This document shows positions 43,217-52,319 of a stretch of DNA of 64,000 nt, one piece after another; positions within the stretch are counted from its first letter, which is position 1; each line of letters starts with the position of its first letter. The notes under the pieces were generated by a model that did no database searches, was not told where the DNA came from, and was given only the letters and a program-made list of their open reading frames with translations. Location of the stretch: NCBI RefSeq assembly GCF_001945445.1, contig NZ_MSXW01000019.1, positions 62,001 through 126,000 on the forward strand, given 5' to 3'. A program made the translations under genes and the position numbers. Source of the DNA: Pseudomonas sp. PA27(2017) (GTDB taxonomy: Bacteria > Pseudomonadota > Gammaproteobacteria > Pseudomonadales > Pseudomonadaceae).

Positions 43217-44605
43217 TCAGCGAGCCAGGCGGCGCTGGCGGATCTGGTAGCAACCCCAGATGAACAGCAGCCAGAACGGAATGGCGAACACCGAGATGCG
43301 AATGCCGGGGATGAACAGCATCACGCCCAGGATGAACAGCACGAAGGCCAGGCACAGGTAGTTGGCAAAGGGGAACCAGAAGGCCTTGAACGACGGCTCG
43401 ACGCCCTTGGCCTGCATGGCCTTGCGGAATTTGATGTGGGCCAGGCTGATCATCGCCCAGTTGATCACCAGGGCGGCGACCACCAGGGACATCAGCAGCT
43501 CCAGCGCGCTCTTGGGCACCAGGTAGTTGATCACCACGCAAATCAGCGTGAACAGCGCCGAAAAGAAGATCGCCAGTACCGGCACGCCGCGCTTGTCGAC
43601 CTTGAGCAGCGCCTTCGGTGCGTTGCCCTGCTCGGCCAGGCCGTAGAGCATGCGGCTGTTGCAGTACACGCCGCTGTTGTAGACCGACAGCGCCGCGGTG
43701 AGCACCACGAAGTTGAGCAGGTGCGCGGCGGTGTCGCTGCCGATCAGCGAGAAGATCTGCACGAAGGGGCTGCTGCCGTAGGAGTCGCCGCCAGCGGTCA
43801 GGGTCGCCACCAGATCGTCCCAGGGATGCAGCGACAGCAGCACGGTCAGTGCGCCGATGTAGAAGATCAGGATGCGGTAGACCACCTGATTGATGGCCTT
43901 GGGAATCACGGTTTTTGGCTGGTCGGCCTCGGCCGCGGTGATGCCCACCAGCTCCAGGCCGCCAAAGGAGAACATGATGATGGCCATCATCATCAGCAAA
44001 CCGGAAACCCCGTTGGGGAAGAAGCCGCCGTGGCTCCACAGGTTGCTGACCGAGGCCTGCTCACCGCCCGCGCCACTGAACAGCAGGTAGCAGCCGAGCA
44101 GGATCATGCCCATGATCGCCACCACCTTGATGATCGAGAACCAGAATTCGGCCTCGCCGAACACCCGCACGTTGGTCAGGTTGATGGCGTTGATCAGCAC
44201 GAAGAACGCCGCCGCCGTTGCCCAGGTGGGGATTTCCGGCCACCAGTACTGCACGTACTTACCCACCGCGGTCAGCTCGGCCATGCCCACCAGCACGTAG
44301 AGCACCCAGTAGTTCCAGCCGGACAGAAAGCCGGCGAACGGCCCCCAGTAGCTATGGGCGAAGTGGCTGAACGAGCCGGCCACCGGCTCCTCGACGATCA
44401 TCTCGCCAAGCTGGCGCATGATCAGAAAGGCGATGAAACCGCCGATCGCATAACCGAGGATCATCGATGGCCCGGCAGAGGCCATGACCCCGGCCGAGCC
44501 CAGGAACAGGCCGGTACCGATGGCACCGCCCAGGGCGATCAACTGAATGTGGCGGTTCTTCAGGCCGCGCTTGAGCGGGCCGGTCTGGAGCATTTCGCTT
44601 GGCAT
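43217..44605 (-). CDS. aroP: Aromatic amino acid permease
   Basis: 462 aa, about 12 membrane helices, APC superfamily. GGAIGTGLFLGS, GYAIGGFIAFLIMRQLGEM and SFGGLELVGITAAEA match E. coli AroP almost line by line. It imports Phe, Tyr and Trp by proton symport across the inner membrane. It follows maiA, hmgA and hpd in the same direction, so tyrosine uptake and breakdown are grouped; in P. aeruginosa aroP2 is also next to hpd (from memory). Confidence 0.93.
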   Translation of the reverse strand: MPSEMLQTGPLKRGLKNRHIQLIALGGAIGTGLFLGSAGVMASAGPSMILGYAIGGFIAFLIMRQLGEMIVEEPVAGSFSHFAHSYWGPFAGFLSGWNYWVLYVLVGMAELTAVGKYVQYWWPEIPTWATAAAFFVLINAINLTNVRVFGEAEFWFSIIKVVAIMGMILLGCYLLFSGAGGEQASVSNLWSHGGFFPNGVSGLLMMMAIIMFSFGGLELVGITAAEADQPKTVIPKAINQVVYRILIFYIGALTVLLSLHPWDDLVATLTAGGDSYGSSPFVQIFSLIGSDTAAHLLNFVVLTAALSVYNSGVYCNSRMLYGLAEQGNAPKALLKVDKRGVPVLAIFFSALFTLICVVINYLVPKSALELLMSLVVAALVINWAMISLAHIKFRKAMQAKGVEPSFKAFWFPFANYLCLAFVLFILGVMLFIPGIRISVFAIPFWLLFIWGCYQIRQRRLAR

Positions 44606-44686
44606 CTGTCACCTGTGGGTGATCGACCGTGACGGGATCGAACCCGCCCGGCTCGTGGCCTTGCGGAATGGCTTGGGTGCTTGCGG

Positions 44687-45337
44687 TTACTGCGCGTCGG
44701 GCTGGGCATCCGGCGCGGCATGCCGGAATGCTTCAAGGGCCTCACAACGGGCGGTCAGCGCGAGGATGCGTGGGTACGCATCGAGGTCACAGTCGAAACG
44801 GCGCGCATTGTACACCTGTGGAACCAAACAGGCTTCCAGATAGCCAGGCCGCGTGCCCAGGGAAAATGTATCGCCGTACGCCGCCAACCCCTGCTCCACC
44901 GCTGCCAGTCCTTCGGCCACCCAATGGCGGTACCAGGCGTTTTTCGCCGCGTCGTCCACGCCCAGCTCGCGGCTCAGATACTGCAGCACCCGCAGGTTGT
45001 TGAGCGGGTGCACGTCACAGGCGAGATGCAGCGCCAGGGCGCGTACCTGGGCACGGGCGACGGGGTCGGCCGGCAGGATGGCCGGCACCGGGAAAATCTC
45101 CTCCAGGTACTCGATGATCGCCAGGGACTGGGCGATGGGCACCCCGCCGTTTTCGTCGTCCACCAGCAGCGGCACCAGGCCCTGGGGATTCAGCGCCTGG
45201 TAAGCCTGGCCATGCTGCTCGCCGCCATCGCGCACCAGATGCACCGGCACCTGTCGATAAGCCAGGCCCTTGAGGTTGAGGACGATACGCACCCGGTAGG
45301 CAGCGCTGGAGCGCCAGTAGCCGTATAACGTCAACAT
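44687..45337 (-). CDS. maiA: Maleylacetoacetate isomerase
   Basis: 216 aa from ATG 45337 (GGAGG 7 bases ahead). Zeta-class GST fold; YGYWRSSAAYRVRIVLNLKG is the typical glutathione-binding start, with Ser in the SSAAYRVRI motif, and the helical C-domain follows. It turns maleylacetoacetate into fumarylacetoacetate with glutathione, the third step after homogentisate. It lies 160 bases after the FAA-hydrolase gene; a fragment of the interspersed repeat (about 45400-45440) is in that gap. Confidence 0.95.
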   Translation of the reverse strand: MLTLYGYWRSSAAYRVRIVLNLKGLAYRQVPVHLVRDGGEQHGQAYQALNPQGLVPLLVDDENGGVPIAQSLAIIEYLEEIFPVPAILPADPVARAQVRALALHLACDVHPLNNLRVLQYLSRELGVDDAAKNAWYRHWVAEGLAAVEQGLAAYGDTFSLGTRPGYLEACLVPQVYNARRFDCDLDAYPRILALTARCEALEAFRHAAPDAQPDAQ

Positions 45338-45497
45338 ATGAACCTCCGTACCTAAGCTACCTCTGCTAGAAGGCAATCGAACCCCCACGAGAGACCAACC
45401 CTGTGGGAGCCCCGACCCGGGGCGATTCTCGCGGTCGACTCCGATCTGACGTCAAGCCGACCTTCGCTTCACACCAGGCGTTGTGCCCTTACTTGAG

Positions 45498-46478
45498 TTA
45501 TGGATAGCGCTCCACCTGCTGGTCGATGGCACCGAAAATGCTCGCCCCGGCGGCATCGAACATCTCGATGCGTACCCGGTCACCGAACTTGAGAAATGAT
45601 GTCTTCGCCTCGCCCTGCTCGATTACTTCGAGCATGCGCTTCTCGGCCAGGCAGCTGGAGCCGGCGCTGCGGTCGTAATTGGAGACGGTGCCCGAGCCGA
45701 TGATGGTGCCGCTGCCCAGGGGCCGGGTGCGGGCGGCGTGGGCGATCAGGGTCGGGAAGTCGAAGGTCATGTCGGTGCCTGCATCCGGCTGGCCGAACAG
45801 CGCGCCGTTGATGTGCGACACCAGCGGCCGGTGCACGCGCCCGTCGCGCCAGCTATCGCCCAGTTCGTCCGGGGTGATCGCCACCGGCGAGAAGCTCGAC
45901 GACGGCTTGCTCTGGTAGAAGCCGAAGCCCTTGCCCAGCTCGCCGGGAATCAGGTTGCGCAGCGACACGTCGTTGACCAGCATCAGCAGTTGGATATGCC
46001 CGGCCGCCTGGGCCGGCGTCGCGCCCATGGGTACGTCATCGGTGATCACCGCCAGCTCGGCCTCCAGGTCGATGCCCCAGGCCTCGTCACCCAGGCGAAT
46101 CGGCGCGTGGGGCGCGATGAAGGTGTCCGAGCCGCCCTGGTACATCAGCGGGTCGTGCCAGAACGACTCCGGCATCTCGGCACCCCGCGCCTTGCGCACC
46201 AGCTCGACGTGATTGACGTAGGCACTGCCATCGGCCCAGTGATAAGCACGCGGCAGCGGGCTGTGGCAGGCGCTCTGATCGAAGTCGAAGGCTTGCGCCT
46301 CCAGCCCGTCGTTGAGGCGCTGGTACACCGCTTCGAGCTGCGGGCGTTTGCTCGCCCAGTCATCCAGGGCGGCCTGCAGCGTCGAGGCGATCTGCGCCAC
46401 GCGCACCGCGCGGGTCAGGTCGCGGGAAACCACCACCAGGGCGCCATCGCGGCCCTGGTTCAGCGATGCCAGTTTCAT
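45498..46478 (-). CDS. Fumarylacetoacetate hydrolase family protein (short form)
   Basis: 326 aa. The FAH core shows YVNHVELVRKARGAEMPESFWHDPLMYQGGSD, acidic metal ligands in IDLEAELAVITDDVP and NDVSLRN, and GSGTIIGSGTVSN. It should split fumarylacetoacetate to fumarate and acetoacetate, the last step of the pathway. It is about 100 residues shorter than the P. putida/P. aeruginosa FahA (about 430 aa), so it belongs to the short bacterial form. Its ATG shares a base with the hmgA stop (TGATG), showing tight coupling. A longer N-terminal frame is not real. Confidence 0.92.
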   Translation of the reverse strand: MKLASLNQGRDGALVVVSRDLTRAVRVAQIASTLQAALDDWASKRPQLEAVYQRLNDGLEAQAFDFDQSACHSPLPRAYHWADGSAYVNHVELVRKARGAEMPESFWHDPLMYQGGSDTFIAPHAPIRLGDEAWGIDLEAELAVITDDVPMGATPAQAAGHIQLLMLVNDVSLRNLIPGELGKGFGFYQSKPSSSFSPVAITPDELGDSWRDGRVHRPLVSHINGALFGQPDAGTDMTFDFPTLIAHAARTRPLGSGTIIGSGTVSNYDRSAGSSCLAEKRMLEVIEQGEAKTSFLKFGDRVRIEMFDAAGASIFGAIDQQVERYP

Positions 46479-47617
46479 CAGGACTCCTCTCCTGGCGCGC
46501 GCCAGGAATTCACGTATTCGGCGACATCCACGGCAGCAGCGGCGTCGGTCACCTCCAGGGCACGGCGGGTGTCGATCATCACCGCCACTTCTTCGGCGAA
46601 GGTGGCCGGGTCGGTCTGCGCCTTCTTCAGCGCCTTGGGATGTGGGCCGTGGGGAAAGCCGCACGGGTGCAGGGTGACCATGCCGGCCTCGATGTTGTCG
46701 CGGCTGAAGAAGTTGCCGCGGTGGTAGAACAGCACTTCGTCGTAGTCGTCGTTGTTATGGAAGAACGGCACCTTCAGCGCGCCGGGGTCGGACTCAACCG
46801 GCCGCGGCGTGAAGGTGCAAACCACGAAACCCTTGGCCACGAAGGTGGTGTGCACCGAAGGCGGCAGGTGGTAACGATGGCTCATCAGCGGACGGATATC
46901 GCGCCAGTTCAGCCTTACCACCGTGTTGTCGCCATGCCAGCCCACCGCATCGAGGGGGTTGTAGGGATAGGTCACGGTGCTGATCTGGTTGCGTCGTTTG
47001 ATTCGGACCTGCCAGGTGTTTTCGTCCTGCTGAGCCTTGAAGGCGTCGTCGATATGCGGGTGATCGAGCACCGCGGGGTCGAAGATCGCCTGGCCGCCGA
47101 GCAGGCCCTTGTCCGGCAACTGGTAGGCACCGTCGGTGTTCTCGACCAGCAGGAAATGACTCGGCGCAGTCGGCTCCAAACGCCAGGCGGTGCCGCGGGG
47201 AATCACCAGGTAATCGCCGTCACGGTATTCCAGGTGGCCGAAATCGCAATGGAAGTGGCCGGCACCGTCGTGCACGAACAACAGCTCGTCGCCGTCGCTG
47301 TTGCGCACCAGGTGGCGCATGGCGCTGGCGGTCTTCCATACGCGCAGGCGAATGTCGGCGTTGTGCAGGGTCAGCGGCGCCTCGAACGGACAGTCGTGCT
47401 CGCTGGGAATCCTGTTGAAGTTGAAGGCGTGGGGGCGCAGCGGCCCCTGCCAGTCGATCCAGCCGGTGGGCGGATGCTTGTGGTGCAGGTGCGTCACCGG
47501 GCCGAAGAAGCCCTCGCGGCCCATTTCCCGTTCGTAGGTATCGGCGGGAAAATCGCAGTGGGCCTGGCGCGAGTGCTCGCCTTCGCGCAGGGGAAAGCTG
47601 ATCCATTTACGGCTCAT
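46478..47617 (-). CDS. hmgA: Homogentisate 1,2-dioxygenase (short form)
   Basis: 379 aa. A cupin-type enzyme; iron ligands are expected in FFHNNDDYDEVLFYHRGNFF (His, Glu) and HPCGFPHGPHP (His), about residues 287-330. It opens the ring of homogentisate to maleylacetoacetate. P. putida HmgA is about 430 aa, so this is a shorter relative, seen in some hpd clusters. It starts 4 bases after hpd with GGAG upstream. Loss would lead to brown pigment (pyomelanin), a general property of the step. Confidence 0.9.
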   Translation of the reverse strand: MSRKWISFPLREGEHSRQAHCDFPADTYEREMGREGFFGPVTHLHHKHPPTGWIDWQGPLRPHAFNFNRIPSEHDCPFEAPLTLHNADIRLRVWKTASAMRHLVRNSDGDELLFVHDGAGHFHCDFGHLEYRDGDYLVIPRGTAWRLEPTAPSHFLLVENTDGAYQLPDKGLLGGQAIFDPAVLDHPHIDDAFKAQQDENTWQVRIKRRNQISTVTYPYNPLDAVGWHGDNTVVRLNWRDIRPLMSHRYHLPPSVHTTFVAKGFVVCTFTPRPVESDPGALKVPFFHNNDDYDEVLFYHRGNFFSRDNIEAGMVTLHPCGFPHGPHPKALKKAQTDPATFAEEVAVMIDTRRALEVTDAAAAVDVAEYVNSWRAPGEES

Positions 47618-47621
47618 GGCC

Positions 47622-48716
47622 TTACTCCTCGCTGATCACACCGCGACGCAGCTGGTCTTCTTCGATGGACTCAAACAGCGCCTTGAAATTGCCCTCGCCA
47701 AAGCCCTGGTTGCCCTTGCGCTGGATGATCTCGAAGAAGATCGGGCCGATCACCGTATTGGTGAAGATCTGCAGCAGGATGCCGTCATCTTCCGGAGCGC
47801 CATCGATCAGCAGGTTCAGCTCGCGCAGCACGTCCAGCGGCTCGCCATGGCCGGCCACGCGCTGGTCGACCTTCTCGTAATAGGTGGCGGGGGTGCTCAT
47901 GAACGACACGCCGTTGGCCTGCAGTTGGCGCACCGTGGCGTAGATGTCGTCGGTGGACAGGGCGATGTGCTGGATGCCCTCACCGTGGTACTCGCGGATG
48001 AATTCCTCGATCTGCGACTTGTCGTCCGCCGATTCGTTGATCGGGATGCGGATCTTGCCGCACGGCGCGGTCATCGCCCGGGACAGCAGGCCGGTGAGCT
48101 TGCCTTCGATATCGAAATAGCGGATTTCGCGGAAACCGGCGATGCGCTCGTAAAAGCCGGACCAGACGTCCATCTGCCCGCGCTTGACGTTGTGGGTCAG
48201 GTGGTCGATGCATTGCAGGCCGACGGCATTGTCGTTGGCTGAGCGGCCCTCGATGAATTGGAAATCGACGTCATAGATGCTGTGCTCGCCGCTCTCATTG
48301 CGATAACGATCCACCAGATACAGCAAGGAGCCGCCGATGCCCTCGACGCAGGGAATGTTCAGTTCGCCGAAGTTGGCGTGGCTGCCGACCAGCGTGGCGC
48401 CCTGCTCTTTCACGTAGGCCGCGGCCTGGGCGGCGTTCTTGACCCGGAATGCCATGGCGCAGGCACTGGGCCCGTGTTTTTCGGCGAAGGCGTGCACATG
48501 CCCGGTCGGGCTGCCGTTGAGCACGAAGTTCACGTCGTGCTGCTGGAACAGCCACACCTGCTTGCTGCGGTGCTTGGCGGTTTCGGTGAAGCCCATGGCT
48601 GTGAACAGCTGGCGCAGTTGCTCGATGCCTTCGGGCGTCGGGGCGGTGAATTCGACGAATTCGAAACCGTCGGTACCGATGGGATTGTGCTGCTCGATTC
48701 TGGACACGGCATTCAT
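47622..48716 (-). CDS. hpd: 4-Hydroxyphenylpyruvate dioxygenase
   Basis: 364 aa. Two vicinal-oxygen-chelate repeats; iron ligands His in CIDHLTHNV (about 170), His in GIQHIALST (about 247) and Glu in GPIFFEIIQRKG (about 330). It converts 4-hydroxyphenylpyruvate to homogentisate with oxygen. First gene of the hpd-hmgA-fah-maiA-aroP unit. The 296-base upstream region, shared with the divergent 201-aa membrane protein gene, contains a large inverted repeat that may be an operator. Confidence 0.98.
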   Translation of the reverse strand: MNAVSRIEQHNPIGTDGFEFVEFTAPTPEGIEQLRQLFTAMGFTETAKHRSKQVWLFQQHDVNFVLNGSPTGHVHAFAEKHGPSACAMAFRVKNAAQAAAYVKEQGATLVGSHANFGELNIPCVEGIGGSLLYLVDRYRNESGEHSIYDVDFQFIEGRSANDNAVGLQCIDHLTHNVKRGQMDVWSGFYERIAGFREIRYFDIEGKLTGLLSRAMTAPCGKIRIPINESADDKSQIEEFIREYHGEGIQHIALSTDDIYATVRQLQANGVSFMSTPATYYEKVDQRVAGHGEPLDVLRELNLLIDGAPEDDGILLQIFTNTVIGPIFFEIIQRKGNQGFGEGNFKALFESIEEDQLRRGVISEE

Positions 48717-48843
48717 GGGGGTGACCTCGTTGTCGTTATGCCCTCATGACAATCGAGGCGCCGCGGGCTAACAAGGCCGCTCGGCATGCCTGAACCGGGC
48801 CACAGCACCCATCGTTGGCAAGGCTTCGGTACATGGCAGCACA

Positions 48844-48878
48844 TCCAACCGGCAATCGCTGCTGGCAGACCGGTTGGA
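48844..48878. promoter_or_regulatory. Inverted repeat in the hpd divergent promoter region
   Basis: TCCAACCGG (48844-48852) and CCGGTTGGA (48870-48878), exact inverse copies with 17 bases between. It may be an operator for a tyrosine-pathway regulator, or a hairpin in a leader. No regulator gene is adjacent. Confidence 0.45.
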
Positions 48879-49012
48879 CGGCCGATCTCGTAAACCTTTC
48901 TTTACAGCGCGGTCGATTAACCTGCCGACGGGATGACGACGATGTGCGGGCAGAGCGCAGAAAACGCTGCCACAATGACAGCATCCAACTGCGTCATAAC
49001 AATGAGGCCGCC

Positions 49013-49618
49013 ATGAGCAGTGAAACGCCTACCGAAGCCGAAAGTGCTCCCGCCGCATTCGACCTGGCGCCCGCCAGCGACGACGAACGCTTGGCCAAGC
49101 TGGAAAAGGCCAACCGCCTGAACCGCATTCTGATCTTCGCCCTGGCTCTGCTGCTGTTCATCATCCTCTCCAGCCTGGCGACTTCGGCCGTGGTGAAGAT
49201 GCTTGCCGACGAGCCGCCCCCCTTCGACCCCGAAGCTTTCGCCGCCCTGCAGCACCGCGCCGAGCAGCTGGAAACGGAGCTGAACACGCTCAAGGAAGAT
49301 CAGAAGCGCCAGGACGCCCTGCTGAAACTGGCCGCCACGCCCCCGCCACCGGCGCCCGCTGCGGCGGCACCAGCAGCGCCACCTTCCCAGGACATCGCGG
49401 CGCTGAAGCTGATGGGCCGCACCCTGCTCGGCCAGGAACAGAGCTACCAGCAGAGCCTGGCCGCCCTGAAGAACGGCATGCGCGACCTGGCGGACATGGT
49501 GCCCGGCTCACGCAGCTGGCTGGACGATTACAACGAGGAGATCGACAAGGCGGTCAACGCCAGCATGCAGCGCGTCAAGGCGATTCAGCAGTGGGGCAGC
49601 AAGCTGCCGCAGGAGTAG
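49013..49618 (+). CDS. Hypothetical single-pass membrane protein with coiled coil, 201 aa
   Basis: Cytosolic acidic N-terminus, one transmembrane helix (about 42-66, RILIFALALLLFIILSSLATSAVV), then a helical coiled-coil segment (about 80-105), an Ala/Pro linker (about 110-127) and a helical C-terminus. ATG 49013 has GAGG 7 bases before it; the longer frame from 48815 is rejected. No family recognised with confidence. Transcribed away from hpd and followed directly by the REP array. Confidence 0.8.
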   Translation: MSSETPTEAESAPAAFDLAPASDDERLAKLEKANRLNRILIFALALLLFIILSSLATSAVVKMLADEPPPFDPEAFAALQHRAEQLETELNTLKEDQKRQDALLKLAATPPPPAPAAAAPAAPPSQDIAALKLMGRTLLGQEQSYQQSLAALKNGMRDLADMVPGSRSWLDDYNEEIDKAVNASMQRVKAIQQWGSKLPQE

Positions 49619-49625
49619 CCTTCTT

Positions 49626-50510
49626 GGCAGCCCGCCGTTTCGCGGCGGGAGCGACGCTTCCACGCAAACGGTGGGTTACCCGCGATCCTGTAGGAGCGGC
49701 GACCCGCCGCGAATCGTCGGCACGACGCCGACCCTGCAGCAAGGCCGCCATCGTTTCGCGCCGGGTCGGTGCTCCCACGCAAACGGTGAGCTGCCCGCGA
49801 TCTTGTAGGAGCGGCGACCCGCCGCGAATCCTGTGTACGACGTCGGTCTTGCAGCAAGGCCGCAATCATTTCGCGCCGGGTCGGCGCTCCCACACAGACA
49901 GTGGATTGCCCGCGATCCTGTAGGAGCGGCGACCCGCCGCGAATCCTGTGCACGACGCCGGTCTTGCAGCAAGGCCGCAATCATTTCGCGCCGGGTCGGT
50001 GCTCCCACGCAAACGGTGGGCTGCCCGCAATCTCGTAGGAGCGGCGACCCGCCGCGAATCGTCTGCACGACGCCGGTCTTGCAGCAAGGCCACAATCATT
50101 TCGCGCCGGGTCGGCGCTCCCACACAGACAGTGGATTGCCCGCGATCCTGTAGGAGCGGCGACCCGCCGCGAATCGTCTGCACGACGCCGGTCTTGCAGC
50201 AAGGCCACAATCATTTCGCGCCGGGTCGGCGCTCCCACACAGACAGTGGATTGCCCGCGATCCTGTAGGAGCGGCGACCCGCCGCGAATCCTGTGTACGA
50301 CGTCGGTCTTGCAGCAAGGCCGCAATCATTTCGCGCCGGGTCGGTGCTTCCACGCAAACGGTGGGCTGCCCGCAATCTCGTAGGAGCGGCGACCCGCCGC
50401 GAATCGTCGGCACGACGCCGCCCCTGCAGCAAGGCCGCCATCGTTTCGCGCTGGGTCGGCGCTCCCACACAGACGGTGAGCTGCCTGCGATCATTGTGGG
50501 AGTCGCGAAC
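49626..50510. repeat. Tandem REP-doublet (REPIN) array, seven units of 115 bp
   Basis: Unit starts (TAGGAGCGG) at 49691, 49806, 49921, 50036, 50151, 50266 and 50381, always exactly 115 bases apart, with a degenerate half unit before and after. Each unit has GCGGCG-ACC-CGCCGC and, about 70 bases on and in inverse sense, GCGCCG-GGT-CGGCGC, the two arms of a REP doublet. Units 4 and 5 look identical; the others differ by block-wise variants. It fills the 922-base gap between the membrane protein gene and the ABC transporter. Open frames on both strands across it are repeat artefacts. Confidence 0.93.
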
Positions 50511-50540
50511 CACGGCGAATTTTGAAGGCGACGCGGCTGA

Positions 50541-52319
50541 TCAGTGCTGCAGATTGCCGTAGAGCTTGGCGTACAACCCGCCTTCGGCGATCAATTGGCG
50601 GTGGTCGCCATCTTCGGCGACGCTGCCGCCGTCGAACACCAGCACCCGATCAGCCTGCTTCACCGCGCTCAGGCGGTGGGCGATGATCAGCGTGGTGCGG
50701 CCATTGAGGAACTGCGCCAGCGCCTGGTGCAGGGCGTATTCGGTGGCGGCATCCAGGGCCGAAGTCGCTTCGTCGAGAATCACCACTCGAGGGTCGGCCA
50801 GCACCATACGGGCGATGGCCAGGCGCTGTCGCTGACCGCCGGACAGCCGCACGCCGGAGCGCCCGACCACGGTATCCAGCCCCTGCGGTAACTGGCGTAC
50901 GGTCTGCGCCAACTGGGCGATGGTCAGCGCCTGCCAGCAGGCCTCGTCGCTGCGCTCGCGGCCCATGCACAGGTTGGCACGCACCGTGTCGTTGAACAGT
51001 GCCGGGTGCTGCAGCACCACCGCCACATGCTCGCGAATGGTCGGTAGGCCGATCTCCTCCTGGCTGCTGCCGCCAAAGCGAATCACCCCGGCCTGTGGCG
51101 TATAGAGGCCCAGCAGCAGTTGCACCAGCGTGCTCTTGCCGCCGCCGCTGGCACCGACGATGGCGACCTTCTCGCCTGGCGCGATGCTCAGGTTCAGCCC
51201 GTCCAGCACCGGCTCTTCGCCGTAGGAAAAGCTCAGGTCGCGAATTTCGATGCCGACGGTCTCGCGCCCCTCGAAGGGATCGACGCCGCCCACGTAGTCC
51301 GGCTCGTCACGCCGCGCCAACAGTTCGTTGATGCGGGTCAGCGCGCCACCGGCAGCGTAGAAGGCGTACTGCAGATTGAGCAGTTGCTCCACCGGGCCGA
51401 TCATGAACCACAGGTAGCTGAACACGGCGAGCATCTGGCCGATGGACAGGTCGGAGAACAGCACGGTGAGCATCGCCGCGGCGCGGAACACGTCGATGCC
51501 GAACTGGAACAACAGGCCGCTGGCGCGGTTCGAGGCGTCGGTCTTCCATTGCGAGGCCACGGCGTAATCGCGCACTTCCCTGGCACGCCCACCGAGGCGA
51601 CCGAGGAAGTAGCCCTGGCGGTTGCCGGCGCGCACTTCCTGGATCGAGTCGAGGGTTTCGGTCAGTGCCTGGGTGAAGCGCGAGGTGCTGTCGTTCTCGA
51701 GCTTCTTAAGGTGTTTGACGCGCTTGCCAAGCTGCACCGTGGCGTAGATCACCAGCGGGTTGAACAGCAGGATCAGCAGCGCCAGCTTCCAGTGCATCCA
51801 CAAAAGAATGCCCGAGGTGCCGACCAGGGTCAGCACGCCGACCAGAAAGCGGCTCAGGGTTTCGCCGATGAATTTGTCCAGGGTGTCGAGATCGGTGACC
51901 AGGTGGGTGGTCACGGTGCCGCCACCGAGGCTTTCGTACTCGGCCAGGGAGATACGTTTGAGGCGCTCGATCAGGCGGATGCGAATGCGGTAGACGATGT
52001 CCTTGGAAAGCCGCGCGAACAGCCGCGCCTGCACCACGTTGAACAGCAGCGCGCCGCCGCGCAGCAGGAAAGTCAGCGCCAGCATCAGCAGGATGTAGCC
52101 GACCGCGCCCTGCCAGGCCGCGGGAAGGAAGTTGTCCATCACCTGCAGCGCGGTGTTGCCGTCGCCCAGCAGCACCTCGTCGACCAACAGCGGCAGCAAC
52201 AGGGGAATCGGCACGCTGCACAGAGTCGCCAGTACGGCGACCAGGTTGGCGAGGATCAACGCACGCTTGTGGCGCAAGGCCAGGCGACGGATTTCCGCCC
52301 AGCTCAGGCGATCAACCAT
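50541..52319 (-). CDS. ABC exporter, fused membrane and ATPase domains
   Basis: 592 aa. Six membrane helices in the first 310 residues, then the nucleotide-binding domain: Walker A GASGGGKST (about 391-399), signature RLSGGQRQRLAIAR (about 491-504) and Walker B VVILDEATSALD (about 511-522). A homodimeric MsbA-like exporter of the inner membrane; substrate unknown. It overlaps the DsbA-family gene by 8 bases and follows it. From memory the block ABC transporter-DsbA-trhO-bolA-fumC matches a P. aeruginosa locus. Confidence 0.94.
   Translation of the reverse strand: MVDRLSWAEIRRLALRHKRALILANLVAVLATLCSVPIPLLLPLLVDEVLLGDGNTALQVMDNFLPAAWQGAVGYILLMLALTFLLRGGALLFNVVQARLFARLSKDIVYRIRIRLIERLKRISLAEYESLGGGTVTTHLVTDLDTLDKFIGETLSRFLVGVLTLVGTSGILLWMHWKLALLILLFNPLVIYATVQLGKRVKHLKKLENDSTSRFTQALTETLDSIQEVRAGNRQGYFLGRLGGRAREVRDYAVASQWKTDASNRASGLLFQFGIDVFRAAAMLTVLFSDLSIGQMLAVFSYLWFMIGPVEQLLNLQYAFYAAGGALTRINELLARRDEPDYVGGVDPFEGRETVGIEIRDLSFSYGEEPVLDGLNLSIAPGEKVAIVGASGGGKSTLVQLLLGLYTPQAGVIRFGGSSQEEIGLPTIREHVAVVLQHPALFNDTVRANLCMGRERSDEACWQALTIAQLAQTVRQLPQGLDTVVGRSGVRLSGGQRQRLAIARMVLADPRVVILDEATSALDAATEYALHQALAQFLNGRTTLIIAHRLSAVKQADRVLVFDGGSVAEDGDHRQLIAEGGLYAKLYGNLQH

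Noticed and set aside
43163-44632. 489-codon open frame antisense to aroP
   Set aside because: His/Gln/Asp-rich shadow of membrane-protein codons.
49691-50495. CRISPR array
   Set aside because: The whole 115-bp unit repeats, without unique spacers or cas genes; REP-doublet structure explains it.
49575-50562. Many overlapping 60-140 aa open frames on both strands in the repeat array
   Set aside because: All are translations of the 115-bp REP repeat; no ribosome sites and no independent coding signal.
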